A DNA stretch of 64,000 nt from positions 1 to 64,000 of the forward strand of contig NZ_AUMR01000005.1 in the NCBI RefSeq assembly GCF_000430785.1, read 5' to 3'. Below the pieces are notes generated by a model. It worked only from the letters and a program-made list of their open reading frames with translations, searched no databases and was not told the DNA's origin. The DNA is from Ectobacillus panaciterrae DSM 19096 (GTDB lineage: Bacteria > Bacillota > Bacilli > Bacillales > Bacillaceae_G). Position 1 is the stretch's first letter. Each line of letters starts with the position of its first letter. A program made the position numbers and the translations under genes. Below, piece after piece: positions 1-8,703 of this stretch.

Positions 1-173
1 TTCAACTGGAATTTGGGAGGAATAAGTTGAATCAAATCTTTTGAATCTTCTCCTTCCAACAGCCGGTTGAAGGCATACCGCGTGGCACAGCCATACACGC
101 GCATCAGGTTGTCTAACTCCTCATGTCTCGGTACAAGGGCTTTACAAATACGCGTGACAAACACATGAGTCAC
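1..173 (-). CDS. tnpB: TnpB-type IS200/IS605 transposon nuclease, N-terminal part only
   Basis: This is the first 57 codons of a gene that runs off the left edge of the window on the minus strand. The reading begins VTHVFVTRICKALVPRHEEL and continues with GCATRYAFNRLL, which fits the N-terminal helix-turn-helix-like region of OrfB/TnpB proteins of IS200/IS605 (IS1341) elements. TnpB proteins are RNA-guided DNA nucleases that help these transposons persist. I chose GTG at 173 because no ATG is in frame near the conserved start; the frame stays open upstream to about 261, so the start is uncertain. A palindrome 190 bases upstream marks the likely element end. The RuvC domain and the guide-RNA region, if present, lie outside the window, so intactness cannot be judged. 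Confidence 0.65.
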   Translation of the reverse strand, partial: MTHVFVTRICKALVPRHEELDNLMRVYGCATRYAFNRLLEGEDSKDLIQLIPPKFQL

Positions 174-400
174 CCCCCGAACATCGTTTCTTATCTCTAA
201 GATAACAAACAAATGTTCGAAAGCCTTTTCGATTTGGTAAAAAATGTGTAAAGATACGATTTACAACCAGGATTCACCTCCTTTTCTAGGAATGACAAAC
301 AAAATTATGTTACTTTTATACGATATAATACGGTTTTGTACGGTTTATAAAGAACTGTCTACACCTCCCCCACTTGAAGTGGGGGTATTCTCGCCTAATT
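1..400 (-). mobile_element. End of an IS200/IS605-family element
   Basis: The stretch contains the tnpB start and, at 367-385, a subterminal palindrome with a 7-bp stem (CCCCCAC / GTGGGGG) and a TTGAA loop. Such hairpins are bound by Y1 transposases at the ends of IS200/IS605 elements. The exact cleavage site is not visible; the boundary near 400 is a guess. No tnpA is seen here, so it may be an IS1341-type element that depends on a transposase elsewhere. Nothing else recognisable lies in 174-366 or 400-480. Confidence 0.5.
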
Positions 401-479
401 TATGATAAACGTTTTCATGTATTTCTATTTCTCCCTTCCTATGAGGCTCATAATAATACGAATAATTTTGTTAAACTGC

Positions 480-1148
480 TTAACGTAAGATTCCTTTACT
501 TTTTGCCTCGCCAATCCACAAAGGAAATTCATTCAACAAGCGGTCATATAGTACATCATCACTGATGCTTTCAATATCTTTTATATGGAAAAAATTAGCG
601 TTGTCTATAAATCTGCCTTCCATAGTATCCAGATTTTCCAGAACTTCAAAATTGGCATTACCGATTCCGACAAATTGCCAAAATATCGGTTTATTTGAGG
701 ACTCCACAACAGGCTTTTTAATGGTTCTTTTGCATCCTCCATCATTAATGAACACGATAAATGCCGGTTCTGCACTTGGTTCCTCAATAGTGTATTTTTG
801 AATTACATCTTCCATAACTGGCGGCTCATCATTTCTGCCAAATTTATGAATAAGGGAGTTAGATAGAATCGTATTTTCAACATAATTCTCAAAATCCCTT
901 TCAGTTACCGGTTTCAGTCTCGCGAACTCATTATCATAAACCCAAATATCTAGCGCACCGTCATCATCAAATTGACTAGCCACAGCCAGGATTCTTTCTA
1001 CGACTTTCTGGACGGTTCCGTTTTTATACAGCGTTCTCATAGAACCGGAAATGTCCAGCACCAATCCTACCTTAGCTACGACTCCGGAGAGCTTCTTCTT
1101 TTCAAGAACAATATTTACATTTTTCTTCATTAAATTAATTGCACTCAT
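480..1148 (-). CDS. VWA-domain protein of the Ter stress cluster (TerF-like)
   Basis: A 222-residue von Willebrand A domain protein. The metal-ion-dependent adhesion site is visible as D32-I-S34-G-S36, followed by a canonical alternating fold (LDIWVYDNEF, AFIVFINDGG). VWA proteins of this kind accompany TerD proteins in tellurite/stress clusters and are thought to act in metal-dependent complex assembly. It is the last gene of the minus-strand operon and overlaps the upstream HAD gene by 4 nt (ATGA), with GAGGTG as ribosome site, so the two are translationally coupled. No convincing terminator follows before the insertion element at 400. Substrate and partners cannot be seen from sequence. 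Confidence 0.8.
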   Translation of the reverse strand: MSAINLMKKNVNIVLEKKKLSGVVAKVGLVLDISGSMRTLYKNGTVQKVVERILAVASQFDDDGALDIWVYDNEFARLKPVTERDFENYVENTILSNSLIHKFGRNDEPPVMEDVIQKYTIEEPSAEPAFIVFINDGGCKRTIKKPVVESSNKPIFWQFVGIGNANFEVLENLDTMEGRFIDNANFFHIKDIESISDDVLYDRLLNEFPLWIGEAKSKGILR

Positions 1149-1987
1149 AGCGACACCTCATTCTGTTTGTAATTATGATTTTCTGTACAGGCCAGTTGTT
1201 GCAGAAGCGCTGCACCAGCTAATTGCAGTATCTCTTCAGAAGCTAAAATTCCTGATTGTGACGTTCGAATAATATGCTTACTAAGAGTCATACGGTCCAA
1301 TTCTCCATGTACAGGAGAAAATGCAAAATCTGCTACCTCAAGCATAGGTAAGTCCAACAACGAGTCGCCTGCAGTGGCTACCTTCTTTTTATTTGTCATT
1401 TTCTTGATGTATTCAACTGCTTCCCATTTATTTACGGGATTCGGAACGAAATACAACTTCCTTCCCTGTAAGGAGTACGTCCATCCATTTTGCGTCAACC
1501 ATTCGCCAAATGCTTCCAATTCATCATGAGGAATTCTATCCTGCGCGACAATGGCGTAACAAAACAAATCATCTGCCGTTTTTTGAGTTAAAACCCATTC
1601 TTCATGATAAATTTCTTTAAACTTGTTAAGAATGGCCTCTTTAGGCTGACACTCAAAGAGCTTGTTACGGATCTTCTGACTCCACTCCTTATCAACCATC
1701 CCTTTATGTAAAATATGCCCTCCGTTGCTAGTCACTGCGTATTCAGGAATAATTTCGTGCTGAAACAAAGAAATACGTCGATACTGTTCTATAGTTCTAG
1801 TAGTTACAGGTACAAATAGAACTTGATTGGCTAAATTCTTCAACATGCTGATAGCTTTACGTGTCATGAAGGAAATTTCCTTTCCCTCCAATACTTCAAT
1901 AAGTTGTACATCCGTTTCTCCCATTTCACACCGAAACGCTTTTTTTGAATAAATGAGCGTTTGATCCAAATCGCTTGCAAACATCAT
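1145..1987 (-). CDS. HAD-superfamily phosphatase of the Ter biosynthetic module
   Basis: A 280-residue HAD hydrolase. Motif I is D6-L-D8-Q-T near the N-terminus and motif IV appears as GDSLLDLPML near the C-terminus, with a C2-type cap between, resembling Cof/sucrose-phosphate phosphatases. In Ter-linked clusters such an enzyme sits with two phosphoribosyltransferases and a lyase, where it is predicted to dephosphorylate a nucleoside-like intermediate (Anantharaman, Iyer and Aravind described this gene set). I start at ATG 1987, which overlaps the previous stop codon as ATGA and has GGGAGG 9 nt upstream. A longer in-frame extension to 2026 lacks such a site. The substrate is inferred, not known. 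Confidence 0.8.
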   Translation of the reverse strand: MMFASDLDQTLIYSKKAFRCEMGETDVQLIEVLEGKEISFMTRKAISMLKNLANQVLFVPVTTRTIEQYRRISLFQHEIIPEYAVTSNGGHILHKGMVDKEWSQKIRNKLFECQPKEAILNKFKEIYHEEWVLTQKTADDLFCYAIVAQDRIPHDELEAFGEWLTQNGWTYSLQGRKLYFVPNPVNKWEAVEYIKKMTNKKKVATAGDSLLDLPMLEVADFAFSPVHGELDRMTLSKHIIRTSQSGILASEEILQLAGAALLQQLACTENHNYKQNEVSL

Positions 1988-3111
1988 TCTGTGTTTCCTC
2001 CCAAAGATTTGATTAGACCGCAACAAGAATAGGACATACGCGGGTAAAGCTCTACAGGTACATTTCTCTCCTTTGCAAGAAGCAAAATATGATGTAAATT
2101 CGGATCATCGTAATTGCTAACGAGAACTTTCCACGGCACTCTACGCAACAAAACTCTCGTCGTTTCTCCGACCCCTGGCTTAACTAGATTCATATTTTCA
2201 ATTCCAAATTCCTTTTGAATGCGTTCCACCTCCTGAAGACCACTCCAAGTTGGTTTGCTAAAAACTGCTCGGAGTAGACCCAGTTCAGTTGAGATTTCAT
2301 TCTGTACAAGCGGAAATTGTTTCGCAATGGTATTGATGAAATGATTTGAGACGTCTTCTCCCTCAAGTTCCCTATAATACTTTACACCGTGAAAATCGTC
2401 AGAGCCTATATACAGTTTGTTTAAAATGGTACGACTCACCAGACCGGAAACAGTGGCATTCAAACATGCGCTTGGAATTAAAAAATCCTCCCGTGTTCCA
2501 AAGATTGCGGCACAATGTCCTGGATCTGCTAAAACAGCTATGCAAGCATCTAATTGTTGATTGTATATTTCATTCAACCGCGCAACAGCCTGTTGTAATT
2601 CCTTTGTAATTGCCCCTTTTCCAGTCCATCCATCAATGAACTGAATACGTTGGTTTGGATGGTTTTGAAAAATATATTGCATTGCATTCTCGTCGATACC
2701 TCTGCCGCGAATAATGGAAACACTGTAATGCGGAAGAGAAAGGCCATGTGTTGCCAATATATAACGTTTGATTAAAATCCCTATTGGCGTACCCGCTCTC
2801 GCCAGGGATACCAAAACCGTCTCCGTTCCTTTATTTTCTATAATCTGCTCTGCCACAACTCCGACGGCTACGGCGAGCTTTTTTTTATACATCTCAAGCG
2901 AAGAATGAAATAGCTTCATATACTCCTCTGATGGTTTGTATTCCACAGGCAGCATTTCAGAATAATGCGTTCCAGATTGGATCGCTCTTTCGCGTTCCTC
3001 CGTTGAGCTTTCCAGCATACTAGAACTTAGATCTTTTAATAGAAATGTAACGTCTTCTTGCAAATAGCTGCCGACAGGCATGAGTGTTGGCAAAGAAGTT
3101 GTAAAAGCCAT
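1984..3111 (-). CDS. Phosphoribosyltransferase-like (PRTase_1/StiP) protein with C-terminal PELOTA domain
   Basis: A 375-residue protein of the family often annotated cysteine protease StiP but analysed as a phosphoribosyltransferase. Residues up to about 285 hold the PRTase-like region (VLVSLARAGTPIGIL, and FIDGWTGKGAI in place of a PRPP loop). About the last 90 residues fit the PELOTA RNA-binding-like domain, ending PRMSYSCCGLIKSLGG. The start at 3111 has GAAGGTG 7 nt upstream and lies 1 nt after the stop of the upstream gene; the longer form from 3156 would overlap it. It is predicted to work with the neighbouring lyase, second PRTase and HAD enzyme on one metabolite, but no reaction has been shown that I know of. 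Confidence 0.8.
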   Translation of the reverse strand: MAFTTSLPTLMPVGSYLQEDVTFLLKDLSSSMLESSTEERERAIQSGTHYSEMLPVEYKPSEEYMKLFHSSLEMYKKKLAVAVGVVAEQIIENKGTETVLVSLARAGTPIGILIKRYILATHGLSLPHYSVSIIRGRGIDENAMQYIFQNHPNQRIQFIDGWTGKGAITKELQQAVARLNEIYNQQLDACIAVLADPGHCAAIFGTREDFLIPSACLNATVSGLVSRTILNKLYIGSDDFHGVKYYRELEGEDVSNHFINTIAKQFPLVQNEISTELGLLRAVFSKPTWSGLQEVERIQKEFGIENMNLVKPGVGETTRVLLRRVPWKVLVSNYDDPNLHHILLLAKERNVPVELYPRMSYSCCGLIKSLGGNTE

Positions 3112-3112
3112 T

Positions 3113-4510
3113 TTATTCACCTTCACTTTCTTTGTTTTTTCCAAATGACACAACATGAATATGTGAAATGGTCTGACTCAGCCTGTCAATAATGGGGCGA
3201 ATTTTCGTTTCTGGCAATTCCCTTTCCAGAAACAGAAACACTTCATCGTACATGTCAGGTAACACATTATAAAAATAGTTAGTTATTGTATGGTCTTCTG
3301 GACATTCATAAGAAAAGAGTTGCTTAATGACGTAATGGTTTGCTTCACAGCTATAAATTGGACTTCTTGTAGTAGATTGATACGCTACTCCTTCTCCCAT
3401 TTCCGCCGCTATACGCATAGGCACATACATAAATTCTCCAGTCCCTAAACAAAGAGTCTTCTTGCCTTTTCGTTTTTCCGCTAACAGCTGCCCCGCTTTA
3501 CTAATGAATGCATCTACTTCTTCTTTTTGATTGCTAGAAAGTCCAAATCTTCCAGTATAAGCAATATATCGACTGCTTGCCGCTCCGTTTTCCATTGGTA
3601 AAGCTGTATAAGCAACCATTGGAACAGAAAGCGAATTTATATCCACATGCTCAACTGTCGCATTATGCGAGTGAGTTGGTACTTCATATGCTGCTTCTGT
3701 TACAGGCTGTCCTTCCGCTTGGATTGTTCCGGCAACAAGCGACACAGCATGGATAGTAATACCCAATCGACTTTCCATCGCTTTAAACTGTTCCTTCTCT
3801 TCCGGCGAACGCCAATCTAAGATAGATACAATAGCGTACTCCTTTCGAGGATATCTGCTTTGAATGGACTCAATAATATTTAGCGTCGTTTTTCCTGTCG
3901 TGATTTCATCATCCACCAGAACTACAGGATTCGTATTATTTAAATATTGATCGTCTACGTAGACCCGATGTGACACCGCATGAGAATGTTCTTCTTCAAA
4001 AGTAATGACAGGCTCTAATCCATCTACTGCTTCTCTCGTTGTATGGAGAAATGTTGCGTTCTTAAAACAATTAAATACCGAATGCCCCAATGCAGTTGCC
4101 GTTTCAGCGAACCCGATGAACAGAGTCTCCCGAGACAGCGTAAAAGAAAAGTCTGTAACCATGCCTAACGTTTGCTCATCGCAAGCACCAGCCTGCATTG
4201 CAGCTATAATCTCTTTCTTGAAAGGATGAGATTGCAAGCACACCATTTCCATGTATCTCGCAGAGAGGGCAGCTCCTGTCAGTAGAGACAGACTTGGCTG
4301 AACAGGTAAGTGCTTCCCTAACACTTTGCTTACAAATAAAAAGGCTCGCTTTTTATTAATTCGCGCCGCCATGCCAAACAAGTTTTGAAGCCGAATAGCG
4401 TACGGATTTATCTGAATCTCTGTCGAAACACGAATCGTATCCAGGATATCAAACGAATATGCGTTCTTCTCTTTTGCTGCTGATGAGATTAATAAAAGAT
4501 TGTTGTTCAT
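3113..4510 (-). CDS. Phosphoribosyltransferase (PRTase_2) with TRSP domain
   Basis: A 465-residue protein. The PRPP-binding loop VVLVDDEITTGKTTLN is clear at about residues 195-210, giving an orotate-type phosphoribosyltransferase fold. The C-terminal half matches the TRSP domain that follows PRTase_2 in Ter clusters, with GRFGLSS and LCLGTGEFMYVP. I chose ATG 4510 over 4522 because GGAG lies 6 nt upstream of 4510. Even so, the gene overlaps the 3' end of the upstream lyase gene by 62 nt in another frame, which is unusually long but both proteins look complete. It probably transfers a ribose-phosphate to a base-like product of the lyase; this is inference from the family. Confidence 0.82.
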   Translation of the reverse strand: MNNNLLLISSAAKEKNAYSFDILDTIRVSTEIQINPYAIRLQNLFGMAARINKKRAFLFVSKVLGKHLPVQPSLSLLTGAALSARYMEMVCLQSHPFKKEIIAAMQAGACDEQTLGMVTDFSFTLSRETLFIGFAETATALGHSVFNCFKNATFLHTTREAVDGLEPVITFEEEHSHAVSHRVYVDDQYLNNTNPVVLVDDEITTGKTTLNIIESIQSRYPRKEYAIVSILDWRSPEEKEQFKAMESRLGITIHAVSLVAGTIQAEGQPVTEAAYEVPTHSHNATVEHVDINSLSVPMVAYTALPMENGAASSRYIAYTGRFGLSSNQKEEVDAFISKAGQLLAEKRKGKKTLCLGTGEFMYVPMRIAAEMGEGVAYQSTTRSPIYSCEANHYVIKQLFSYECPEDHTITNYFYNVLPDMYDEVFLFLERELPETKIRPIIDRLSQTISHIHVVSFGKNKESEGE

Positions 4511-5666
4511 GAAACACTCCATAAATGTTTGACTTGATTAAGATTTTGTTCGCCCAGTTATAGTGCGGTTTTACTTCATTCATTTTATTGGCATACGAGC
4601 TTTTCATGACACCATTGAAGCTTTCAGCACTTTCAATTATAGCCTTCGCATCCAGATACTCTTCCTTCGTAACAACCTGTAAAGATTGAACTGTTTTAAT
4701 ATGAGAGGGATGAATAATTGTTTTTCCCACTAAGCCATTTACTTTATCGAGGAGAACTTCTCGAATCAGTCCGTCCTCTAAGCGGTTGGTGATTTCAGTT
4801 CGTATCTGTAATCCCGTCTCCTCTGCACCCTGTCGAAAAGGAGTTTGTCTAATCCGCTGCTTCAAAATCTTTGGATTTCCGTTAAAATATTCCCAAACGG
4901 CTCCGGAAATCACATATTCATTTTCACTTCTTCCAAAAACGTTTAAAATATCTGCCATACAATCCCTGATGACCGCAATATCATATATAGTAGTCTCGTT
5001 GTTCCTGCGAATCCCATACAGTCCGCTAAAATCAGTGCCTCCGATTCTCACATTCAAAACAGAATCATGGTGTTGATCCAGCAATGCTTTTATACCCAAT
5101 AAGGTCTGCATTCTCGATTCCCGATATATAATTTCAGGAGACTCCAGTATAGGCATACCGTAAAATTTTTGAGAATAGCGATCATTTACATCTTGCAATG
5201 TTTGAAAATATAGCTCTCCATTTTCCGGTAAGAACTTTGGCAAAACAAACCCGCTCAATATATATGCAGCACTCCCTAATTCAGCTACTAGTGCAGAAAT
5301 CTGTAAGGTATTTCGTACTCTAATAAAGATTAATGGGAGGTTACTTCGGCTCAATACACCCGATTCAAGTGCTCTTGCTAAATTCTGTAATTGGGTAATC
5401 ACATTTAGTTCCGCTTTTTTCACTTCATGATCTCCAATGGAATCTTCTAAACAAAGTACCATTGACGTTAATCCCGCATAACTACCACTTAAATATTTAC
5501 CAGAAAGTACATCTTTAGAAATGTGTTCTCTCGTCCCCGGTGTGTATAGCAAGGCTCCCAGGGCATATGCTAATATCTTTTTTGGAGTATGTTTTGAAAA
5601 CTCCATCGGCTGCCGATAAAAAATGTTATGTTTCTCCTGCTCTCCCACATAGTAAAAATGTTTCAA
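4449..5666 (-). CDS. TIM-barrel C-C bond lyase, CitE/HpcH-like (Ter module)
   Basis: A 405-residue protein of the C-C_Bond_Lyase family, related to the citrate lyase beta subunit/HpcH aldolases. Visible markers are LCLEDSIGDHEV (acidic metal-binding pair), RVRNTLQISAL and, near the C-terminus, GLVGKTIIHPSHIKTVQ, typical of CitE-like barrels. The start is TTG 5666 (MKHFYYVGEQEK), preceded by GGGGGAGG 11 nt away; relatives begin with a similar HFHYL segment. It is the first of five tightly packed genes read leftwards and overlaps the next by 62 nt. In the predicted pathway it makes the carbon skeleton later ribosylated by the two PRTases. The substrate is unknown. Confidence 0.8.
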   Translation of the reverse strand: MKHFYYVGEQEKHNIFYRQPMEFSKHTPKKILAYALGALLYTPGTREHISKDVLSGKYLSGSYAGLTSMVLCLEDSIGDHEVKKAELNVITQLQNLARALESGVLSRSNLPLIFIRVRNTLQISALVAELGSAAYILSGFVLPKFLPENGELYFQTLQDVNDRYSQKFYGMPILESPEIIYRESRMQTLLGIKALLDQHHDSVLNVRIGGTDFSGLYGIRRNNETTIYDIAVIRDCMADILNVFGRSENEYVISGAVWEYFNGNPKILKQRIRQTPFRQGAEETGLQIRTEITNRLEDGLIREVLLDKVNGLVGKTIIHPSHIKTVQSLQVVTKEEYLDAKAIIESAESFNGVMKSSYANKMNEVKPHYNWANKILIKSNIYGVFHEQQSFINLISSKREERIFV

Positions 5667-5779
5667 TTCTTCATATTCCTCCCCCAACTCAACACGCTGT
5701 TTCTAATTATGTACTCGATGGTAAAAAATGTTTGAAAAAACAAGGGAAAGAGCCGTGCTCTCTTCCCTCGTTAGCTGCA

Positions 5780-6520
5780 TTATTTACTAGATTGTATGTC
5801 TTTGTTTGAACCCTTTCTAACTGCATGTACGATGAATGTAGCTAAAAAGACCCCTATTAAAATACTGAAGAACAACAATTCTTCTACATGGAAACCAAAT
5901 GCTGCTCCAATCATTTTGAATCCAATAATTGCAATTAGGACAAAAGCTGTTGTTTCAAATTCAGGAATTTTTTCAATCAATACCAAGAATAACTGAGCTA
6001 CTCCGCGCATCATCAGTACCCCCAGCATACCGCCTAAGAATAGTACCCAAATTTGATCGGATACACCAAAAGCAGCAATAACACTATCGATACTAAATGC
6101 AATGTCTATCATTTCAACAGCCAAAACGGTTCTCCAAAAGCCCATTTTTTTATTTTCGACTTCGTCATCATCGTCATTTTTCTTAATAAAGTGCTGTAGA
6201 GATAACCATAAGAGATAAAGACCGCCTGCAATTTTAATCCATGTAATTTTGATTAAGAATACTCCGAGACCAATCGCCAAGAAGCGGAACGCATAAGCTC
6301 CTAAGATACCGTAAAACAAGGCCTTTTTCCGCTGCTTCTCCGGCAAATGCTTCACCATTACCGCTAATACAAGAGCGTTGTCAGCTGAAAGTAACCCTTC
6401 CAAAATGATTAAGCTGCCGATTACGCCCCAGCTTGCAGGATCTGTAAGTACTTGTTGAATAGCTTCTAACGAAAAGAAAGAAATGTAGCTATCAATTAAC
6501 TTCTGAAAAAAATCTGTCAT
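5780..6520 (-). CDS. terC: TerC family integral membrane protein
   Basis: A 246-residue, seven-helix membrane protein. The TerC signature EGLLSADNALVLAVMV lies near residues 41-56 and EMIDIAFSIDSVIAAF near 136-151; the two acidic segments in membrane helices are typical and are thought to bind or move metal ions (Mn2+ in several Bacillus homologues). An acidic cytoplasmic loop (NDDDDEVENKK) separates the two halves. AAGGAG lies about 12 nt before the ATG, a little far. It sits between the TerD-type genes and the lyase gene and probably anchors TerD proteins at the membrane, as proposed for Ter systems. Confidence 0.9.
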   Translation of the reverse strand: MTDFFQKLIDSYISFFSLEAIQQVLTDPASWGVIGSLIILEGLLSADNALVLAVMVKHLPEKQRKKALFYGILGAYAFRFLAIGLGVFLIKITWIKIAGGLYLLWLSLQHFIKKNDDDDEVENKKMGFWRTVLAVEMIDIAFSIDSVIAAFGVSDQIWVLFLGGMLGVLMMRGVAQLFLVLIEKIPEFETTAFVLIAIIGFKMIGAAFGFHVEELLFFSILIGVFLATFIVHAVRKGSNKDIQSSK

Positions 6521-6554
6521 AAAAAGTCATTTCTCCTTTTGTTTTGAACACAGG

Positions 6555-7817
6555 TTATTTTGAACCCTCAACCCAGTTCATATTCCAGCCGAAAGCTCTG
6601 TCCATTTCTTTATGCCCGCTAAAATATTGGACTAATTTTCTCACTTTAAAGGTTTCATCGCTTACGTTTTCCAGCATAGCGATGGCACACATACCTAATC
6701 CATTCCGGTGCTCATCCATTTTCACTACAATATCAGGACCATTCTGTTGTTTAATTGTCACTACACCATCTACTTGAGACCAATTCGCCGCTCCTTCGTA
6801 TATGTAAGCAAAAATTAAAATACGCTTCAAATCACGAACCTTATTGCCATTGATGCGAAGATTTTCTCCATTTTGAGAAGCGCCTGTGCGATCATCTTGA
6901 TCCAAGTGAATATAAGGTATGCTCTCATAAGAACCAAACGTATTGCCTAACGCTTGTACAACTCCTTTTCGCCCTGCTTTAAATTCAAATAAGCAACCTA
7001 AATCAAGGTCAACTCCTCGCTGAGATGTACCAAACACAGTAGCAAAAAATCCGCCTGATTGCTGGTTGCTTTGCTGATTCCAATTTAAATTTACAGCAAT
7101 TTCACCAAGAGGTTTGGATGTTTTGTTAAGATTAATAGCGTCTCCCGATTTTTTTAACTCAATCTTGGAAAGATTGATCGAAGCAGAATTATTAGAATCT
7201 AATACCGGCTGTTGTGGCGCCTTCTTCTCGAAGAACATTGGAGGTAAGTGAGATAATCCGTAGCTTTCAGCCAAGGCAATCAAGCCTCCTTCCAGTCCTC
7301 TTCCAACAGCACCAAACTTCCATTCGCCTTTATAGCGATATATTTCTCCAAGAACAACAGCTGTTTCAACAGAAAACTCCTTACCTAACTCATAGCGACA
7401 TATTTCTTGTTTCGTTATCTTATTGCTTATACGCACGAAAGCACGGTTTATTTGCCCAAATGTTTGCTGTCTCTTCGTTGCTTCATGAATAGTAACAGCC
7501 AACACAATTCGCTCAATTTGAGGAGGGATTTTTGAAAGATGAATCATAATCTCTTCATCATCACCTTCTCCTACACCAGTACGGTTGTCCTTAGATAAAA
7601 TAACACCGCCTTGAGAAGCTGTTAAATTGTTGTAATAAACAAGATTTCGCTGAGAAACGATTCTGCCCGTTGTGTCAAGCAACAAAGCGGATGCATCCAA
7701 GTCAAAATCATGGGACAAACTTGGATTTACATCCCATCCAAGTCCCACTTTAATAGTTGTTAAAGAAGGAGACTGTTTGGTCAAGTCTACCTTTTGTCCT
7801 TTTACGAGAGCAATCAA
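6555..7817 (-). CDS. TerD-TerA fusion protein
   Basis: A 420-residue protein with two beta-sandwich domains. Residues 1-190 are a TerD domain with the acidic calcium-binding stretch [14 protein letters not shown] linker of about 45 residues (EKKAPQQPVLDSNN...) leads to a second domain at about 235-415 with the TerA hallmark HLDQDDRTGAS and NLRINGNKVRDLKRILIFAYIYEG. The start is TTG at 7817 with AAAGGAGG 8 nt upstream. TerD-type proteins bind Ca2+ and are linked to tellurite resistance, phage inhibition and chemical stress. The gene follows two single-domain terD genes and precedes terC. Confidence 0.88.
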   Translation of the reverse strand: MIALVKGQKVDLTKQSPSLTTIKVGLGWDVNPSLSHDFDLDASALLLDTTGRIVSQRNLVYYNNLTASQGGVILSKDNRTGVGEGDDEEIMIHLSKIPPQIERIVLAVTIHEATKRQQTFGQINRAFVRISNKITKQEICRYELGKEFSVETAVVLGEIYRYKGEWKFGAVGRGLEGGLIALAESYGLSHLPPMFFEKKAPQQPVLDSNNSASINLSKIELKKSGDAINLNKTSKPLGEIAVNLNWNQQSNQQSGGFFATVFGTSQRGVDLDLGCLFEFKAGRKGVVQALGNTFGSYESIPYIHLDQDDRTGASQNGENLRINGNKVRDLKRILIFAYIYEGAANWSQVDGVVTIKQQNGPDIVVKMDEHRNGLGMCAIAMLENVSDETFKVRKLVQYFSGHKEMDRAFGWNMNWVEGSK

Positions 7818-7839
7818 TGATAGCCCCTCCTTTAATAGA

Positions 7840-7861
7840 GGGTGCTTTATCTAAAGCACCC
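7840..7861 (-). promoter_or_regulatory. Hairpin between terD and the terD-terA gene
   Basis: A perfect 9-bp stem (GGGTGCTTT / AAAGCACCC) with a 4-nt loop lies directly after the stop of the upstream terD. Read on the minus strand it is followed by CTCTATTAAAGGAGG rather than a clean U-run, so it looks more like a partial attenuator or mRNA-stabilising 3' end than a full terminator. Confidence 0.45.
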
Positions 7862-7882
7862 TTTTGTATGATTTACATTCTA

Positions 7883-8461
7883 TTAAACTTGCAGACCATA
7901 GTTACGGCATAAGTCGGCTAATCCCCCAGAAAACCCGCTGCCAATTGCATTAAATTTCCAGTCACCACCGTGTTTATACAATTCACAAACTACGATTGCC
8001 GTTTCAATAGAGAAATCTTCTCCCAGATCATAACGAAGAACTTCTTGATTCGTTTCAGCGTTAATCACACGAACAAATGCATTGGATACTTGTCCAAAGT
8101 TTTGGCTGCGTGCATCCGCATCGTGAATTGTGACAGTAATTCCGATTTTTTCCACATGAGATGGCATTAACGAGAAATCAACTATAATTTGCTCATCATC
8201 CCCTTCTCCTTCTCCAGTACGGTTGTCACCTGTATGTTCTACAGCCCCATTCGAGCTTTTTAAATTGTTGTAGAAGATGAAATCACTATCATTCAATACT
8301 CTACCATTTGCATCTGTCAAAAACGCAGAAGCATCTAGGTCAAAGTCATGACCGCCGTTGTATTTGTTTGTATCCCATCCAAGTCCAATAACTACTTTCG
8401 TCAATCCGGGATTTGTTTTTGTTAAATCAATTCGTTGACCTTTTGATAAAGAAATAGACAT
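7883..8461 (-). CDS. terD: TerD family protein
   Basis: A 192-residue single-domain TerD protein. It has the usual N-terminus ([16 protein letters not shown]), [12 protein letters not shown], and the Ca2+-binding loop [14 protein letters not shown], ending [23 protein letters not shown] lies 9 nt before ATG 8461. TerD proteins form Ca2+-dependent assemblies connected to the membrane partner TerC; they protect against tellurite and several membrane or DNA stresses. It is about 60-70% like the next terD by eye and clearly a tandem duplicate. A MITE-like repeat separates the two copies. Confidence 0.93.
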   Translation of the reverse strand: MSISLSKGQRIDLTKTNPGLTKVVIGLGWDTNKYNGGHDFDLDASAFLTDANGRVLNDSDFIFYNNLKSSNGAVEHTGDNRTGEGEGDDEQIIVDFSLMPSHVEKIGITVTIHDADARSQNFGQVSNAFVRVINAETNQEVLRYDLGEDFSIETAIVVCELYKHGGDWKFNAIGSGFSGGLADLCRNYGLQV

Positions 8462-8518
8462 ATATACTGTGCTCCTTTTTTATATAAATTTAATAATTTA
8501 TAAACGAATTTGTGAGCC

Positions 8519-8698
8519 TATATACAAGTGAATAAAAAAACGTTGATAGTGGGGAGAGATCATCCGGCGACGTGCAGAAGCGGTCAAACCTTTGTAGTGG
8601 TTCATGCAAAGGTAAACCAGAGAGAAGAAGCATACCATACTCCCTTTTCGTTGCACATAGCACATGGACATGTCGAAATTATAATTCACTCATATATA
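8519..8698. repeat. Dispersed repeat family A, copy A1
   Basis: A 180-bp non-coding repeat flanked by TATATA and with imperfect inverted ends (TATACAAGTGAAT at the left; the right end read inversely is TATATGAGTGAAT). The same sequence recurs at 9779, 26799 (inverted), 45639 and 47735 (inverted), with a fragment at 60507. The inner part carries AGAAGCGGTCAAACC and GTAAACCAGAGAG. Reading frames through it are not conserved between copies. It separates two terD genes. Confidence 0.85.
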
Positions 8699-8703
8699 CT
8701 TTA

